From Pseudomonas reidholzensis (GTDB lineage: Bacteria > Pseudomonadota > Gammaproteobacteria > Pseudomonadales > Pseudomonadaceae), in assembly GCF_900536025.1 (NCBI RefSeq), contig NZ_UNOZ01000035.1, positions 1 through 64,000 of the forward strand: DNA of 64,000 nt. Direction: 5' to 3'. A program made the position numbers and the translations under genes. Shown piece after piece: positions 8,449 to 17,440 of this stretch. Positions within the stretch are counted from its first letter, which is position 1, and each line of letters starts with the position of its first letter. Under the pieces are notes generated by a model. The model saw only the letters and a program-made list of their open reading frames with translations. It searched no databases and had not been told where the DNA came from.

Positions 8449-10536
8449 ATGCAGACTTTTTTCATTGCACCGACAGATTTTGGCGTCGGCCTGACGTCGA
8501 TCAGCCTGGGCCTGGTACGCGCACTCGAGCGCGGTGGGTTGAAGGTCGGCTTCTTCAAGCCGATCGCCCAGCCGCACCCCGGTGACACCGGCCCGGAGCG
8601 CTCCACCGAACTGATCGCCCGCACCCACGGCCTCAAGCCACCCACGCCGCTGAGCCTGGCCCAGGTCGAGCGGATGCTCGGCGATGGCCAGCTGGACGAG
8701 CTGCTCGAAGCGATCATCCGCCTTTATCAGCAGGCCTGTGTCGGCAACGACGTGGTGGTGGTTGAAGGCATGGTGCCGACCCGGCACGCCAGCTATGCGG
8801 CGCGGGTCAACCTGCACCTGGCGAAAAGCCTGGATGCCGAAGTGATCCTGGTGTCGGCGCCGGAAAACGAAGTGCTCAGCGAGCTGTCCGGTCGCGTCGA
8901 GTTGCAGGCCCAGCTGTTTGGCGGCCCGCGCGACCCGAAGGTGCTTGGGGTGATCCTCAACAAGGTCCGCACCGACGAAAGCATGGCCGCCTTCGCCACC
9001 CGCCTGCGCGAGCATTCGCCGCTGCTGCGCGGCGACGACTTCCGCCTGCTCGGCTGCATCCCCTACCAGCCCGAGCTGAATGCCCCGCGCACCCGCGACG
9101 TGGCCGAGCTGCTCGGTGCCCAGGTGCTCAACGCCGGTGACTACGAACAGCGGCGGATGAACGCCATCATCATCTGCGCACGCACCGTGGCCAACACCGT
9201 GCCACTGCTCAAGCCGGGCACCCTGGTGGTGACCCCGGGCGACCGCGACGACATCATCCTCGCCGTCAGCCTGGCGGCAATCAACGGCGTGCCGCTGGCC
9301 GGGCTGTTGCTGACCAGCGACAGCAAGCCCGACCCGCGCATCCTCGAGCTGTGCCGCGGGGCCTTGCAGGCCGGCTTGCCGATCCTCTCGGTGAGCACCG
9401 GCTCGTATGACACCGCCAACCAGCTCAACTCGCTCAACCGCGAGATCCCGGTGGACGACCGCGAGCGTGCCGAGTTCATCACCGACTTCGTCGCCAGCCA
9501 GCTCGATGCCGCCTGGCTGCACCAGCGCTGCGGCACGCCGCGGGAGATGCGCCTGTCGCCGGCGGTGTTCCGCTATCAGTTGATCCAGCGTGCCCAGCAG
9601 GCCAACAAGCGTATCGTCCTGCCCGAGGGCGCCGAGCCGCTGCTGGTGCAGGCGGCGGCGATCTGCCAGGCCCGCGGCATCGCCCGTTGCGTGCTGCTGG
9701 CCAAGCCCGAGGACGTGCAGGCGGTGGCACGCGCCCAGGGCATCACCCTGCCGCCTGACCTGGAAATCCTCGACCCGGAGCTGATCCGTGGGCGCTACGT
9801 CGAACCGATGGTCGACCTGCGCAAGAGCAAGAACCTCAACGCGCCGATGGCCGAGCAGCAGCTCGAAGACCCGGTGGTGATCGGCACCATGATGCTCGCC
9901 CTGGACGAAGTCGACGGGCTGGTTTCGGGCCTGGTCCACTCCACCGCCAACACCATTCGCCCGGCCTTGCAGCTGATCAAGACCGCGCCGGGCAGCAGCC
10001 TGGTGTCGTCGGTGTTCTTCATGCTGTTCCCCGAGCAGGTGCTGGTGTACGGCGACTGCGTGATGAACCCGCACCCGAGCGCCGCCGAGCTGGCCGAGAT
10101 CGCCCGGCAGAGCGCCGAGTCGGCCGAGGCCTTCGGCATTGCGCCGCGGGTGGCGATGATCAGCTACTCGAGCGATTCGGCGAGTGACGAGGAAGTCGAC
10201 AAGGTGCGCGAAGCCACGCGCCTGGCGCAACACGCCGCACATGACCTGGTGATCGACGGGCCGCTGCAGTACGACGCCGCCGCCAACCCCGAGATCGCTC
10301 GCCAGCTGGCGCCGCAGAGCCCGGTCGCCGGGCGTGCCACGGTGTTCGTGTTCCCCGACCTGAACACTGGCAACACCACCCACAAGGCGGTCCAGCGCAG
10401 CACCGACGGGGTCAGCCTGGGGCCGATGCTGCAGGGGCTGCGCAAGCCGGTCAACGACCTGCCGCGCGGGGCGCAGGTGGACGATATCGTGCATACCATC
10501 GCACTGACTGCCATCCAGGCCAGCAGAAACCTCTAA
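8449..10536 (+). CDS. pta: Phosphate acetyltransferase Pta (long form)
   Basis: A 695-residue cytoplasmic enzyme that interconverts acetyl-CoA and acetyl phosphate. It has the long-form layout: N-terminal P-loop-like/BioD domain (FFIAPTDFGVGLTSISLGLV, about 1-200), a DRTGG regulatory domain (about 215-330) and the C-terminal catalytic PTA_PTB domain (about 370-690, with VSGLVHSTANTIRPALQLI and FPDLNTGNTTHKAVQR). The start MQTFFIAP is chosen because the upstream in-frame part runs through the DUF3565 gene. No ackA lies beside it in this window. Confidence 0.96.
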   Translation: MQTFFIAPTDFGVGLTSISLGLVRALERGGLKVGFFKPIAQPHPGDTGPERSTELIARTHGLKPPTPLSLAQVERMLGDGQLDELLEAIIRLYQQACVGNDVVVVEGMVPTRHASYAARVNLHLAKSLDAEVILVSAPENEVLSELSGRVELQAQLFGGPRDPKVLGVILNKVRTDESMAAFATRLREHSPLLRGDDFRLLGCIPYQPELNAPRTRDVAELLGAQVLNAGDYEQRRMNAIIICARTVANTVPLLKPGTLVVTPGDRDDIILAVSLAAINGVPLAGLLLTSDSKPDPRILELCRGALQAGLPILSVSTGSYDTANQLNSLNREIPVDDRERAEFITDFVASQLDAAWLHQRCGTPREMRLSPAVFRYQLIQRAQQANKRIVLPEGAEPLLVQAAAICQARGIARCVLLAKPEDVQAVARAQGITLPPDLEILDPELIRGRYVEPMVDLRKSKNLNAPMAEQQLEDPVVIGTMMLALDEVDGLVSGLVHSTANTIRPALQLIKTAPGSSLVSSVFFMLFPEQVLVYGDCVMNPHPSAAELAEIARQSAESAEAFGIAPRVAMISYSSDSASDEEVDKVREATRLAQHAAHDLVIDGPLQYDAAANPEIARQLAPQSPVAGRATVFVFPDLNTGNTTHKAVQRSTDGVSLGPMLQGLRKPVNDLPRGAQVDDIVHTIALTAIQASRNL

Positions 10537-10540
10537 CGAA

Positions 10541-10570
10541 AAAGGGCAAGCCATTCAGGCTTGCCCTTTT
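10541..10570. terminator. Bidirectional terminator between pta and the OmpA lipoprotein gene
   Basis: AAAGGGCAAGCC (10541-10552), loop ATTCA, GGCTTGCCCTTTT (10558-10570). The flanking A and T tracts let it serve both convergent genes. Confidence 0.9.
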
Positions 10571-10592
10571 CTCACAGCATTCAGCGTGACGC

Positions 10593-11312
10593 TTACGGGT
10601 ACTGCTGTACCTGACCCTGCTGCTGATACTGCTGGCCAGGGATCGGCTTCAGGTTCACCTCGACGCGGCGGTTCTGCGCCCGGCCATTGGCATCGGCGTT
10701 GCTGGCGATCGGCTGATCCGGGCCCAGGCCACGCACCGACACCCGCGACGGGTCGACACCCTGCGAGGTCAGGTAGGTGCTGACCGCCTGCGCACGGCGC
10801 TGGGACAGGTCCATGTTGTGCTGGCGGCTGCCGGTGCTGTCGGTAAAGCCGATCACTTCGATGGTGTTCTGGTTGAACTGCTTGAACGAACCGGCGAGGT
10901 TGTTCAGCGGCGAGTAGAAGCTTGGCGAAATGTTCGCCGAGTCGGTGGCGAAGGTGATGTTGCCCGGCATGATCAGCTTGATCTGGTCGCCATCGCGCTG
11001 CACTTCGACACCGGTGTTGGCCATGCTTTCGCGCAGGGCTTTTTCCTGGCGGTCGGCATAGTAGCCATAACCCGCGGCGGCGGCGCCCACGGCAGCCGCA
11101 CCGATCAGCGCGCCCTTGCCACGGTTGTTGTGGTCGATGGCGGCACCGGCGACAGCGCCGGCCAGTGCGCCCAGGCCGCCGTACTTGGCGGTCTTGCTCA
11201 TGCCCGTGGAGCCCTGCGCCTGACCCTGGTTGTCGTAAGGGTTCTGGCTGGCGCAACCCGACATCAGGGCAGCGGCGGTAGCGACAATAATCAGACGACG
11301 CATGGTGAACAT
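10593..11312 (-). CDS. OmpA-family peptidoglycan-associated lipoprotein (YiaD-like)
   Basis: A 239-residue envelope lipoprotein. The signal peptide ends in the lipobox LMSGC (Cys20 from the first Met); then comes a glycine/alanine-rich segment (glycine-zipper-like, GGLGALAGAVAGAAI and GALIGAAAVGAAAAGYGYY), and the C-terminal OmpA domain with NMDLSQRRAQAVSTYLTSQG, the peptidoglycan-binding signature. It probably anchors the outer membrane to the cell wall. The tail is glutamine-rich. The start may be M1 or M4; both give a signal peptide. Confidence 0.9.
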   Translation of the reverse strand: MFTMRRLIIVATAAALMSGCASQNPYDNQGQAQGSTGMSKTAKYGGLGALAGAVAGAAIDHNNRGKGALIGAAAVGAAAAGYGYYADRQEKALRESMANTGVEVQRDGDQIKLIMPGNITFATDSANISPSFYSPLNNLAGSFKQFNQNTIEVIGFTDSTGSRQHNMDLSQRRAQAVSTYLTSQGVDPSRVSVRGLGPDQPIASNADANGRAQNRRVEVNLKPIPGQQYQQQGQVQQYP

Positions 11313-11446
11313 GGAAAGCTCCTACTGAAATTCAAGTGTGCAGTGATCATGCTTGGATCTATGCCAGCCTTGGATCTCGGCGAAGCGGAAAAATTCCATT
11401 GGGCTTAAGGCATGCCCGCCAGAATCATGATCATGTGCCGCGCGCG

Positions 11447-11617
11447 TTACTCGTCGCTCCCCGCGATACGCCCGGCAGGCTCCAATGCTGCACCTTTATC
11501 CTTGGCGGCCTGGAGGAAGCGCAACTGATTGACCGAAATATGCCCGGCCAGAAGACGGGCCTCGGCTTCGAATTTCAACACAGCCAGCGGCTTGACCTGA
11601 TGCTTCGCGAGTTTCAT
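11447..11617 (-). CDS. Small 56-residue hypothetical protein downstream of the antitoxin-like ORF
   Basis: A short ORF that I found by reading the gap: MKLAKHQVKPLAVLKFEAEA through RIAGSDE. It has a strong ribosome site, TTGGAGG, seven bases before the ATG, and starts 18 bp after the stop of the MazE-like remnant, the place a toxin gene would normally take. It does not look like MazF/PemK or any toxin I know; it is charged and helical in character. Codon choice is less GC3-biased than in neighbouring genes. Expression is plausible from the site, function unknown. Confidence 0.5.
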   Translation of the reverse strand: MKLAKHQVKPLAVLKFEAEARLLAGHISVNQLRFLQAAKDKGAALEPAGRIAGSDE

Positions 11618-11635
11618 GTGGCATCCTCCAAGGGT

Positions 11636-11851
11636 TTACCACACTTCATGCCCCACAGGCACCATCAACTCCCAGTCTTGCAACTCAGGTGGCGCAGGCA
11701 CATGCAGGTCACATTGGCTGATCAGATCATGCAGATCATATCGACGTTTTGGATTTGCGCAGTTGTCCCGCTGCGCAATGAGTACGGCAGCACAGATTCG
11801 GAAGCTCTGCTGGGCTTTGACTCTGTTTGATTGCTTGCGACGGCGGTTCAT
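11636..11851 (-). pseudogene. Eroded MazE/AbrB-type antitoxin
   Basis: The C-terminal half, RRYDLHDLISQCDLHVPAPP then ELQDWELMVPVGHEVW, matches the C terminus usual in MazE/PemI antitoxins (toxin-binding tail ending in PVG-x-E-x-W). The N-terminal swapped-hairpin DNA-binding part is not intact: only SFRICAAVL hints at the usual AVRIPAAVL, and about 20 residues before KRRYDL seem lost. The frame can be opened further to a TTG at 11893, without restoring the domain. No mazF follows. Best read as a decayed antitoxin gene, though the reading frame after the deletion is still open. Confidence 0.6.
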
Positions 11852-11858
11852 AGGCTTG

Positions 11859-11896
11859 ATCTTGGTAGTTGGCACAGAGTGAACTACTACCAAGAT
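11859..11896. promoter_or_regulatory. Inverted repeat upstream of the antitoxin remnant
   Basis: ATCTTGGTAG (11859-11868) and CTACCAAGAT (11887-11896), perfect 10-bp arms with an 18-bp centre. Antitoxin promoters commonly carry palindromes bound by the antitoxin; here it lies just before the likely ATG at 11851, so it could be an old autoregulation site. Bases 11897-12035 hold nothing else I can name. Confidence 0.5.
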
Positions 11897-12035
11897 AAGA
11901 CGCCCAGTTAAAGGCCTCGACAGACCGCTAGATCGTACTCAGCTGAGCCTTACGACAATCACGGAAAGGCCCGACAATCGCGTCGCCCTTTATGTTTCGT
12001 TTCATTAATACCAGTAAGGGGAAGTTTCTGCGGCT

Positions 12036-12728
12036 TCAAGGCAGATAAAGCCTGAACAACCCTCCGCCCAAGGCTCCACCGTTGGCAATCTCGATCCGCC
12101 CACTTACGCCGTCTCGTTCATGCAACGCCGCGATCCGCGCGGCGAAGTACAGGCCAAGGCCGGTGCTGCCGGTGCGCGCGTCGATGCCCTGGACGTAGTC
12201 CTGCTGGCGTTCGAGCATGCGCTCGGGGTAACCCGGGCCATCGTCGTTGACGCTGATGACCAACTGCTCGCCCTCTTCCTCGATGCCGATCAGCAAGGCA
12301 TGGCCGGCATAGCGGATGGCATTGGTGAGCACGTTGGAAATCACCGAGGCGACCAGCTCGCGGTCGAAGAAGCCCAGCGGGTTGTCGATCTCGATGCGCC
12401 AGGTGGCGAGGATGTCGCGGTGCTTGAGCACCTCCTGGTGAGCGGCCAGCTGGGCCTCGATGAAGTCTTCCAGTTCGTGGTAGTCCGGACAGATCGGCAG
12501 CTGGTTGACGCCCAGCTTGTACAGGCCGAGCATCTGCACCAGCATGCCGTTGAGGTGGCGGAACTCATGCTCCATCACGCCCTGTTCGCTGCCCTCGCAC
12601 TGCGCTTGCGGCAAGCGCGCCAGCCATTGGCTGTGGGCTTGCATCAGCGCCGCAAGGGAGTTTTTCATGTCGTGCACGGTGGAGGCGATCACCGTGGAAA
12701 AATCCAGCCCCTGATTGTCCTGATTCAT
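12036..12728 (-). CDS. Soluble sensor histidine kinase
   Basis: A compact 230-residue kinase with no membrane segment and no obvious sensor domain. The H box is HDMKNSLAAL with the phospho-accepting H19; the ATPase domain has the N box NVLTNAIRYA, the G1 box VNDDGPGYP and the G2 box GSTGLGLYFAARI. Its ATG overlaps the stop of the TPR response regulator by 4 bp (ATGA), so the two are translationally coupled and surely partners. With no sensor of its own, the signal may come through the regulator's TPR part or another protein (inference). Confidence 0.85.
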   Translation of the reverse strand: MNQDNQGLDFSTVIASTVHDMKNSLAALMQAHSQWLARLPQAQCEGSEQGVMEHEFRHLNGMLVQMLGLYKLGVNQLPICPDYHELEDFIEAQLAAHQEVLKHRDILATWRIEIDNPLGFFDRELVASVISNVLTNAIRYAGHALLIGIEEEGEQLVISVNDDGPGYPERMLERQQDYVQGIDARTGSTGLGLYFAARIAALHERDGVSGRIEIANGGALGGGLFRLYLP

Positions 12729-14332
12729 GCGCCGAAGACTCGGATATGCAGTTTGCGGTAACGGTCATAGCGGCTGTCGCTGGCAGGGATACCGGCAACG
12801 CTCTGCAGGCAGGCGCGGCACTCCTGCATGTACTCGGGCGAAGGGCTCTCGCCAGCGATGCGCAACAGCGCCTGGGCGGTATTGAGGGCGATGCTGATGT
12901 TCTTCGGCTGCAACGACAGGGCCCGCCGGAACATCTCCAGCGCCTCGTTGAGCTGGCCGGTCTGGTAGCTGCGCACGCCCTGGCGGTTGAGGTCGACCGC
13001 TTCGGTGACGGCACCGAGCACCGTCGGGTCGTCGGTCAGCTTGGCCACGCTCTGCATGACCTTCGGGTCGTCGCCGTAGGTTTCCACGCAGCCCTTGAGA
13101 ATGCCGGTACCGGCCGACTCCTGGCCGAGCTGTTGCAGCTGCTTGGCGACCGTGAGGGCGGCTTCCACCGAGAAGAACTGGTCCATCTTGTCCAGCCGCT
13201 CCATGGCCTGTTCGGTCAGCTTGGCGGCGGTGTCCGGGTCACCGGCCTGCTGCAGGCTGGCGGCCTTCATCAGCCGTGCGCGCACCTGCAGCCCTTGGTC
13301 TTCGCCGTTTTCCTTGGCCACTTCGCTGAGCACCGTGTTGATCTCGACCCGGGTCCGCGCATCGAGGCCGAAGCCGGCGTTCTTGCTCATCAAGGCCTGG
13401 GCCAGGCCCAGGTTGGTCTCGGCGTCCTTGTAACGCGAACTCTGGCCTTGGCTGACCGCATGCCGGTACGCCTTGGAGGCGCTCTCGAAGTCTTCGTTGC
13501 CCAGCGCCAGCTTGCCCAGCGCCGCCTGCCGGCGCACGGCCAGCGGCGACAGGCGCACGGCTTCTTCAAGCATGTTCTGCGCGCGCTTGGTCTCGCCCTG
13601 GGCGACCAGCACATCGGCCATGCCGTCGTACAAGGCGGGCATGATCGGGAAGGCCTTCAATGCCTGCTCGTAGACGCCCTGGGCCTGGGCATTCTGGCCA
13701 CGCTTGTGCAGCACCGTGCCAAGCATCGAATACACCCACGGCTGCGGGCGGCTGGCGAGGATCGACGTGAGAAACTTCTCCAGCTCCTCGTGCCGACCGA
13801 GATCGCGCAAGGCATCGGCGCGGTAGCGCAGGCACAGCGGCGCAAAGCGCGGGTCCTGCTTGCACAGCTCGGCACAAGCGGCCAGCACCTCGGCCGGACG
13901 ACCGCGATCAAGGGCCTGCAAGATGGGCTTGAGCAGGGTCTTGCGCTGCACCAGCTTGTCCAGCCGCTGGGCCAGGCCGACGCGGTTGAACGGCTTGGTC
14001 AGGTACGAATCCGGCTCGTGCTCGAGGGCGCTGAGGACGATCGCCTGGCTGCTCTCGGCGGTGACCATGATGAACCCGCATTCATGGCTGATCAGTTTGT
14101 CGAGGATCAGGTCCTCGAGCACTTGCTGACCGTTCTTCTTGCCGTCCCCCAGGTGAAAGTCCTGCAGCACGAAGTCGTAGCGTTTTTGCCCGCACATGCG
14201 CAGGGCCTGTTCGCCGCTGTCGGCGGTGTCAACGTCACGCACGCCCAGCTCACGCAGCATGGAGCGGGTCGAGGTGCGAAAGTCGGTGAAGTCGTCGACG
14301 ATCAGAAAGCTTTTTTGCGCGTACTGCTGCAT
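12725..14332 (-). CDS. Response regulator with TPR output region
   Basis: A 535-residue protein: receiver domain 1-130 with the acidic pocket VDDF, the phospho-acceptor D58 in FVLQDFHLGDG, MVTAE and the conserved lysine in YLTKPF; the rest (about 140-535) is a run of TPR-like helices (for example YEQALKAFPIMPALYDGMAD and ALEMFRRALSLQPKNISIAL). There is no DNA-binding or GGDEF domain, so output should be by protein contact. It resembles the VieB-like receiver-TPR class. Upstream of the soluble kinase in the same two-gene operon. Confidence 0.87.
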   Translation of the reverse strand: MQQYAQKSFLIVDDFTDFRTSTRSMLRELGVRDVDTADSGEQALRMCGQKRYDFVLQDFHLGDGKKNGQQVLEDLILDKLISHECGFIMVTAESSQAIVLSALEHEPDSYLTKPFNRVGLAQRLDKLVQRKTLLKPILQALDRGRPAEVLAACAELCKQDPRFAPLCLRYRADALRDLGRHEELEKFLTSILASRPQPWVYSMLGTVLHKRGQNAQAQGVYEQALKAFPIMPALYDGMADVLVAQGETKRAQNMLEEAVRLSPLAVRRQAALGKLALGNEDFESASKAYRHAVSQGQSSRYKDAETNLGLAQALMSKNAGFGLDARTRVEINTVLSEVAKENGEDQGLQVRARLMKAASLQQAGDPDTAAKLTEQAMERLDKMDQFFSVEAALTVAKQLQQLGQESAGTGILKGCVETYGDDPKVMQSVAKLTDDPTVLGAVTEAVDLNRQGVRSYQTGQLNEALEMFRRALSLQPKNISIALNTAQALLRIAGESPSPEYMQECRACLQSVAGIPASDSRYDRYRKLHIRVFGA

Positions 14333-14484
14333 CTACACGACCTGTAGTGGGAATGGTTGGAAAATGGCGTGCGGCGATGCATGCCGCCGATGTTGTATCG
14401 GCAGTGACGCGGGAAAGATGAGTCCGGCTGGGGCCTTGCACAACAATGGCTATAGGCCACTATTTTAGCATGAGCCCTCGAGGT

Positions 14485-17202
14485 TTAAACCAGCAGCCCG
14501 AGTGATTGAGCCTTGGCTACCGCTTGTGTGCGGCGCTCGACGCCAAGCTTGCTGTTGATATGGCTGGCGTGGGTCTTGACCGTATGCAGGGAGATGAACA
14601 GGCGCTCGCTGATCTGCTGGTTCGAGCAGCCCAGTGCGATCAGCTCGAGCACCGCCAGTTCACGGCCACTCAGTGCCTCGCCGCTGCCACTGCTGAGGGG
14701 CTGAGGCTGTGGCAGGCGCGCCAGCAGTTCAACCTGGACACTGCAGTTGGCCCGCGACGAAAGTTGCTCACGCAGCCACAGCGGTTGCTCCTCGAGCAGC
14801 TTCTGGAACGGCTGCAGCGCGCCGCCCTGGGCGGCATCGAGGGCCTTGGGCAGCAGGCTCGCGGCTTGCTGCTCGCGACCTTCGCCGAGCAGCAGGGCAA
14901 TCCACTGGCAGGCGGCGCTGACCACCAGCATCTGCCCGCCACTGGCCTGGCCGCGCTCGACCAGCCCACGCAGCCGCTCAGCTGCCTGCGCGGCGCGGCC
15001 CAGCACCTGCTCGAGCAATGCCTGCTGCAGTTCGATGTGCAGCGCCAGCAGGGGGTGGAACTCCGGCGCCGCCGCAGGCTGATCGCCGCCGTAGGTCTGG
15101 CCCAGACGCAGCAGCCACGACTCGGCAAGGTCGGTGCGCCCCTGGGCCAGCCACAGCTCGCACTTCACCAAGGTGATCATGGCCAGGTAGAAGATCGGCG
15201 GCACGTCCCAGATGTGCATCAGCCGCTCGGCTTCGGCAAGCTCGGCGAAGGCTTCGGCGAAGCGGCCCTCGCGGCCGTCGAGGGCAGCGATCACGCAGTG
15301 GCCGATCAGCACGCTGATATCGCGGCAGGCGCGGGCCTCACTCAGGCCTGCGCGCAAGCGGGCGCGACCCTGGACAGGCTGCAGTTGCGCCACCAGCAGG
15401 TAGCCTTCGTACAGGCTCAGCCGCGCGCGCACGGCATACAGGCGCTGCGCCGAAAGCCCCTGCAGGCGTTGCAGGCCTTGGCGCACTTCGTCCAGCGCCC
15501 GCTGGATTTCGCCCCGGGCATGCAGCACGCGGGCGCGGTCGTAGTGGGCCAAGGCTTCGAACAGCGGATTGCCGACCCGTTGGGCCAGCTCCAGGGCCTC
15601 GCGGTTCCAGCCGCGGGCGCGCCAGAAGTCACCGTCGGCAATCGCCAGGTTGGACAAGGTCGAGAGGCACACCAGACGCTGGCCATAGCGTTTGCAGGGC
15701 AGGCTGTGCAGGGCCTCGGTGCAGTAGGCGAGGGTCTTCTCACGGTCACCGCGACCACGCGCGATCACCCCGCTCAGGGCCAGCCACTGGGCCAGCATGG
15801 ACTTTTGCGCGGTGGCTGACGGCGCCGGCAGGAAGCGGCTGAGGTGCGCCGCCAGTTCCTCGGCCGCGTCCAGCTGGCAGGCCAGGCCCAGGGCCCAGCT
15901 GTACAGCACGATCAGCCGCGGGGTGCTGATCAGCAGGCTGTCGGGCAGGTCCATCTTCCAGCGCAGCAACATGCCGACGTTCTGCTCGGCGAGCAGTTGC
16001 TCCTCCGAGAGGCTCTGCACCAGGTCGGCCGCCACGTCCAGATGGCCGGCACGCAGGGCCTGTTCGACCGCTTCGTCGAGCAGGCCCTGGCGCTCGAACC
16101 AGCGACAGGCGCGCAAGTGCAGGCCCGCGAGCGGCTCGCTGGCCTGGCGGCTGCGCAGCAGGTCGGAGAACAGATGGTGATAGCGGTACCAGTGGCCGTG
16201 TTCGTCCAGCGGCACCAGAAACACCTGATGCGCCTGCAGGTAACGCAGGATCGCGGCGCTGTCGTGGCGCGCGCGCAGGGCGTCGCACAACTCGGCACAG
16301 AAGCGCTCCTGGCAGGCGGTCTCGAACAGAAACGCCTGAACGTCCTCCGGCAAGATGTCGATGACCTCCTCGAGCAGGTAGTCGCGGATCAACCCTTCGC
16401 CGCCGTGCAGCGCCTGCGGCAGGGCCTGGTCGTCACCCGACTCGCTGGCCGCCAGCTGCCAGAAGCGCAGGCCGGCGACCCAGCCATCGCTGCGCTGGAT
16501 CAGGTTGTCCAGTGCCTGACCGCGCAGGCCGGTGGGCTGGTGACCGATCACCGCCAGCGCTTCGTCGGCAGTCAGGCGCAGGTCCTGCTCGTTGATCTCG
16601 CTGAGCTGGCGCGACAGGCGCAGACGGGCCAGGTGCCAGTCGGGCCGCTGACGGCTGGTGATCATCAGGACGATGCCGGGCGGCAAGTGATTGAGGAAAA
16701 ACTGCAGGCAACGGTCGAGCACCGCGCCCTGGGCCAGGTGGTAGTCGTCGAGCACCAGCAACAGCGGGCTGTCGGCGTGCAGGTAGAGGGCGAGTTCGTC
16801 GAGCAGGCCGTCGAGCCATTCTTCGAAGGCGAACGGCTGATGCCGCTGGCGCATCTTCAACAGCCCCATGGCCTGGCCGCCCAATGCCGGGCAGTACTGC
16901 TGAAGGCCTTCGAGCAAACGCTCGAGGAAGCGCCCGGGGTCGGCGTCGCGTTGGCTCAGGCCGAGCCAGAGGCTGCGCCAGTGCTCGGGCAGCGACTCAC
17001 AGAACTCGATGGCCAGGGAGCTCTTGCCAAAGCCTGCCGGGGCATTGACCAGCAACAGACGACCGCCCAGGCCCGCCTGCAGGCGCTGGCACAGGCGCGC
17101 ACGCGCGACGTAACCGTCCGGCAGTGGCGGCCGGAAGAAACGCCCGTCCAGCAGGCCGAGGGCCTCACTGGCGAATCCATGCATACGGGACAAATCTGTC
17201 AT
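14485..17202 (-). CDS. MalT-type ATP-dependent LuxR-family activator
   Basis: A 905-residue regulator of the STAND/LAL class: P-loop NAPAGFGKSSLA (53-64), Walker B-like LLLVLDDYHLA, a long superhelical TPR region (about 400-800), and the C-terminal LuxR helix-turn-helix LSGRELAVLELIALGCSNQQ-ISERLFISLHTVKTHASHIN. MalT relatives bind an inducer and ATP, oligomerise and activate transcription. It sits 239 bp downstream of the DUF1329 gene on the same strand; the DUF1302/DUF1329/acyl-CoA ligase cluster is its most likely target (inference). Confidence 0.9.
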   Translation of the reverse strand: MTDLSRMHGFASEALGLLDGRFFRPPLPDGYVARARLCQRLQAGLGGRLLLVNAPAGFGKSSLAIEFCESLPEHWRSLWLGLSQRDADPGRFLERLLEGLQQYCPALGGQAMGLLKMRQRHQPFAFEEWLDGLLDELALYLHADSPLLLVLDDYHLAQGAVLDRCLQFFLNHLPPGIVLMITSRQRPDWHLARLRLSRQLSEINEQDLRLTADEALAVIGHQPTGLRGQALDNLIQRSDGWVAGLRFWQLAASESGDDQALPQALHGGEGLIRDYLLEEVIDILPEDVQAFLFETACQERFCAELCDALRARHDSAAILRYLQAHQVFLVPLDEHGHWYRYHHLFSDLLRSRQASEPLAGLHLRACRWFERQGLLDEAVEQALRAGHLDVAADLVQSLSEEQLLAEQNVGMLLRWKMDLPDSLLISTPRLIVLYSWALGLACQLDAAEELAAHLSRFLPAPSATAQKSMLAQWLALSGVIARGRGDREKTLAYCTEALHSLPCKRYGQRLVCLSTLSNLAIADGDFWRARGWNREALELAQRVGNPLFEALAHYDRARVLHARGEIQRALDEVRQGLQRLQGLSAQRLYAVRARLSLYEGYLLVAQLQPVQGRARLRAGLSEARACRDISVLIGHCVIAALDGREGRFAEAFAELAEAERLMHIWDVPPIFYLAMITLVKCELWLAQGRTDLAESWLLRLGQTYGGDQPAAAPEFHPLLALHIELQQALLEQVLGRAAQAAERLRGLVERGQASGGQMLVVSAACQWIALLLGEGREQQAASLLPKALDAAQGGALQPFQKLLEEQPLWLREQLSSRANCSVQVELLARLPQPQPLSSGSGEALSGRELAVLELIALGCSNQQISERLFISLHTVKTHASHINSKLGVERRTQAVAKAQSLGLLV

Positions 17203-17385
17203 GGCCGGCTCGTTCTGATGGGAAGACTTCGGCGGTACGGATGCTTGCGAGACTAGCGGGTATGGCGGCGCATTTGAAGATGATGGGGGCGTTAATCATG
17301 AAAAAGACTACGACAAAAAGAAACAGCAGTGATTGTCAGGGCCACGGCAGGCGTGCCGGCGGCAGGATTTGCGACAACAACGAAA

Positions 17386-17407
17386 ACGCCCCGGTAAACC
17401 GGGGCGT
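17386..17407 (-). terminator. Terminator after the DUF1329 gene
   Basis: ACGCCCCGG-TAAA-CCGGGGCGT, a 9-bp perfect stem; on the reverse strand it is followed by TTTTC, ending the DUF1302-DUF1329 transcript before the LuxR-type gene. Confidence 0.8.
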
Positions 17408-17440
17408 CTCGGGAGTCACAAGGTGTTCAGCTCGCTAAGG

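Noticed and set aside
8431..10554. 707-codon reverse frame over pta
   Set aside because: Antisense shadow of pta; GC-rich codon third positions keep the frame open.
12746..14347. 533-codon forward frame antisense to the response regulator
   Set aside because: Shadow of the receiver-TPR gene, no recognisable domain and no ribosome site.
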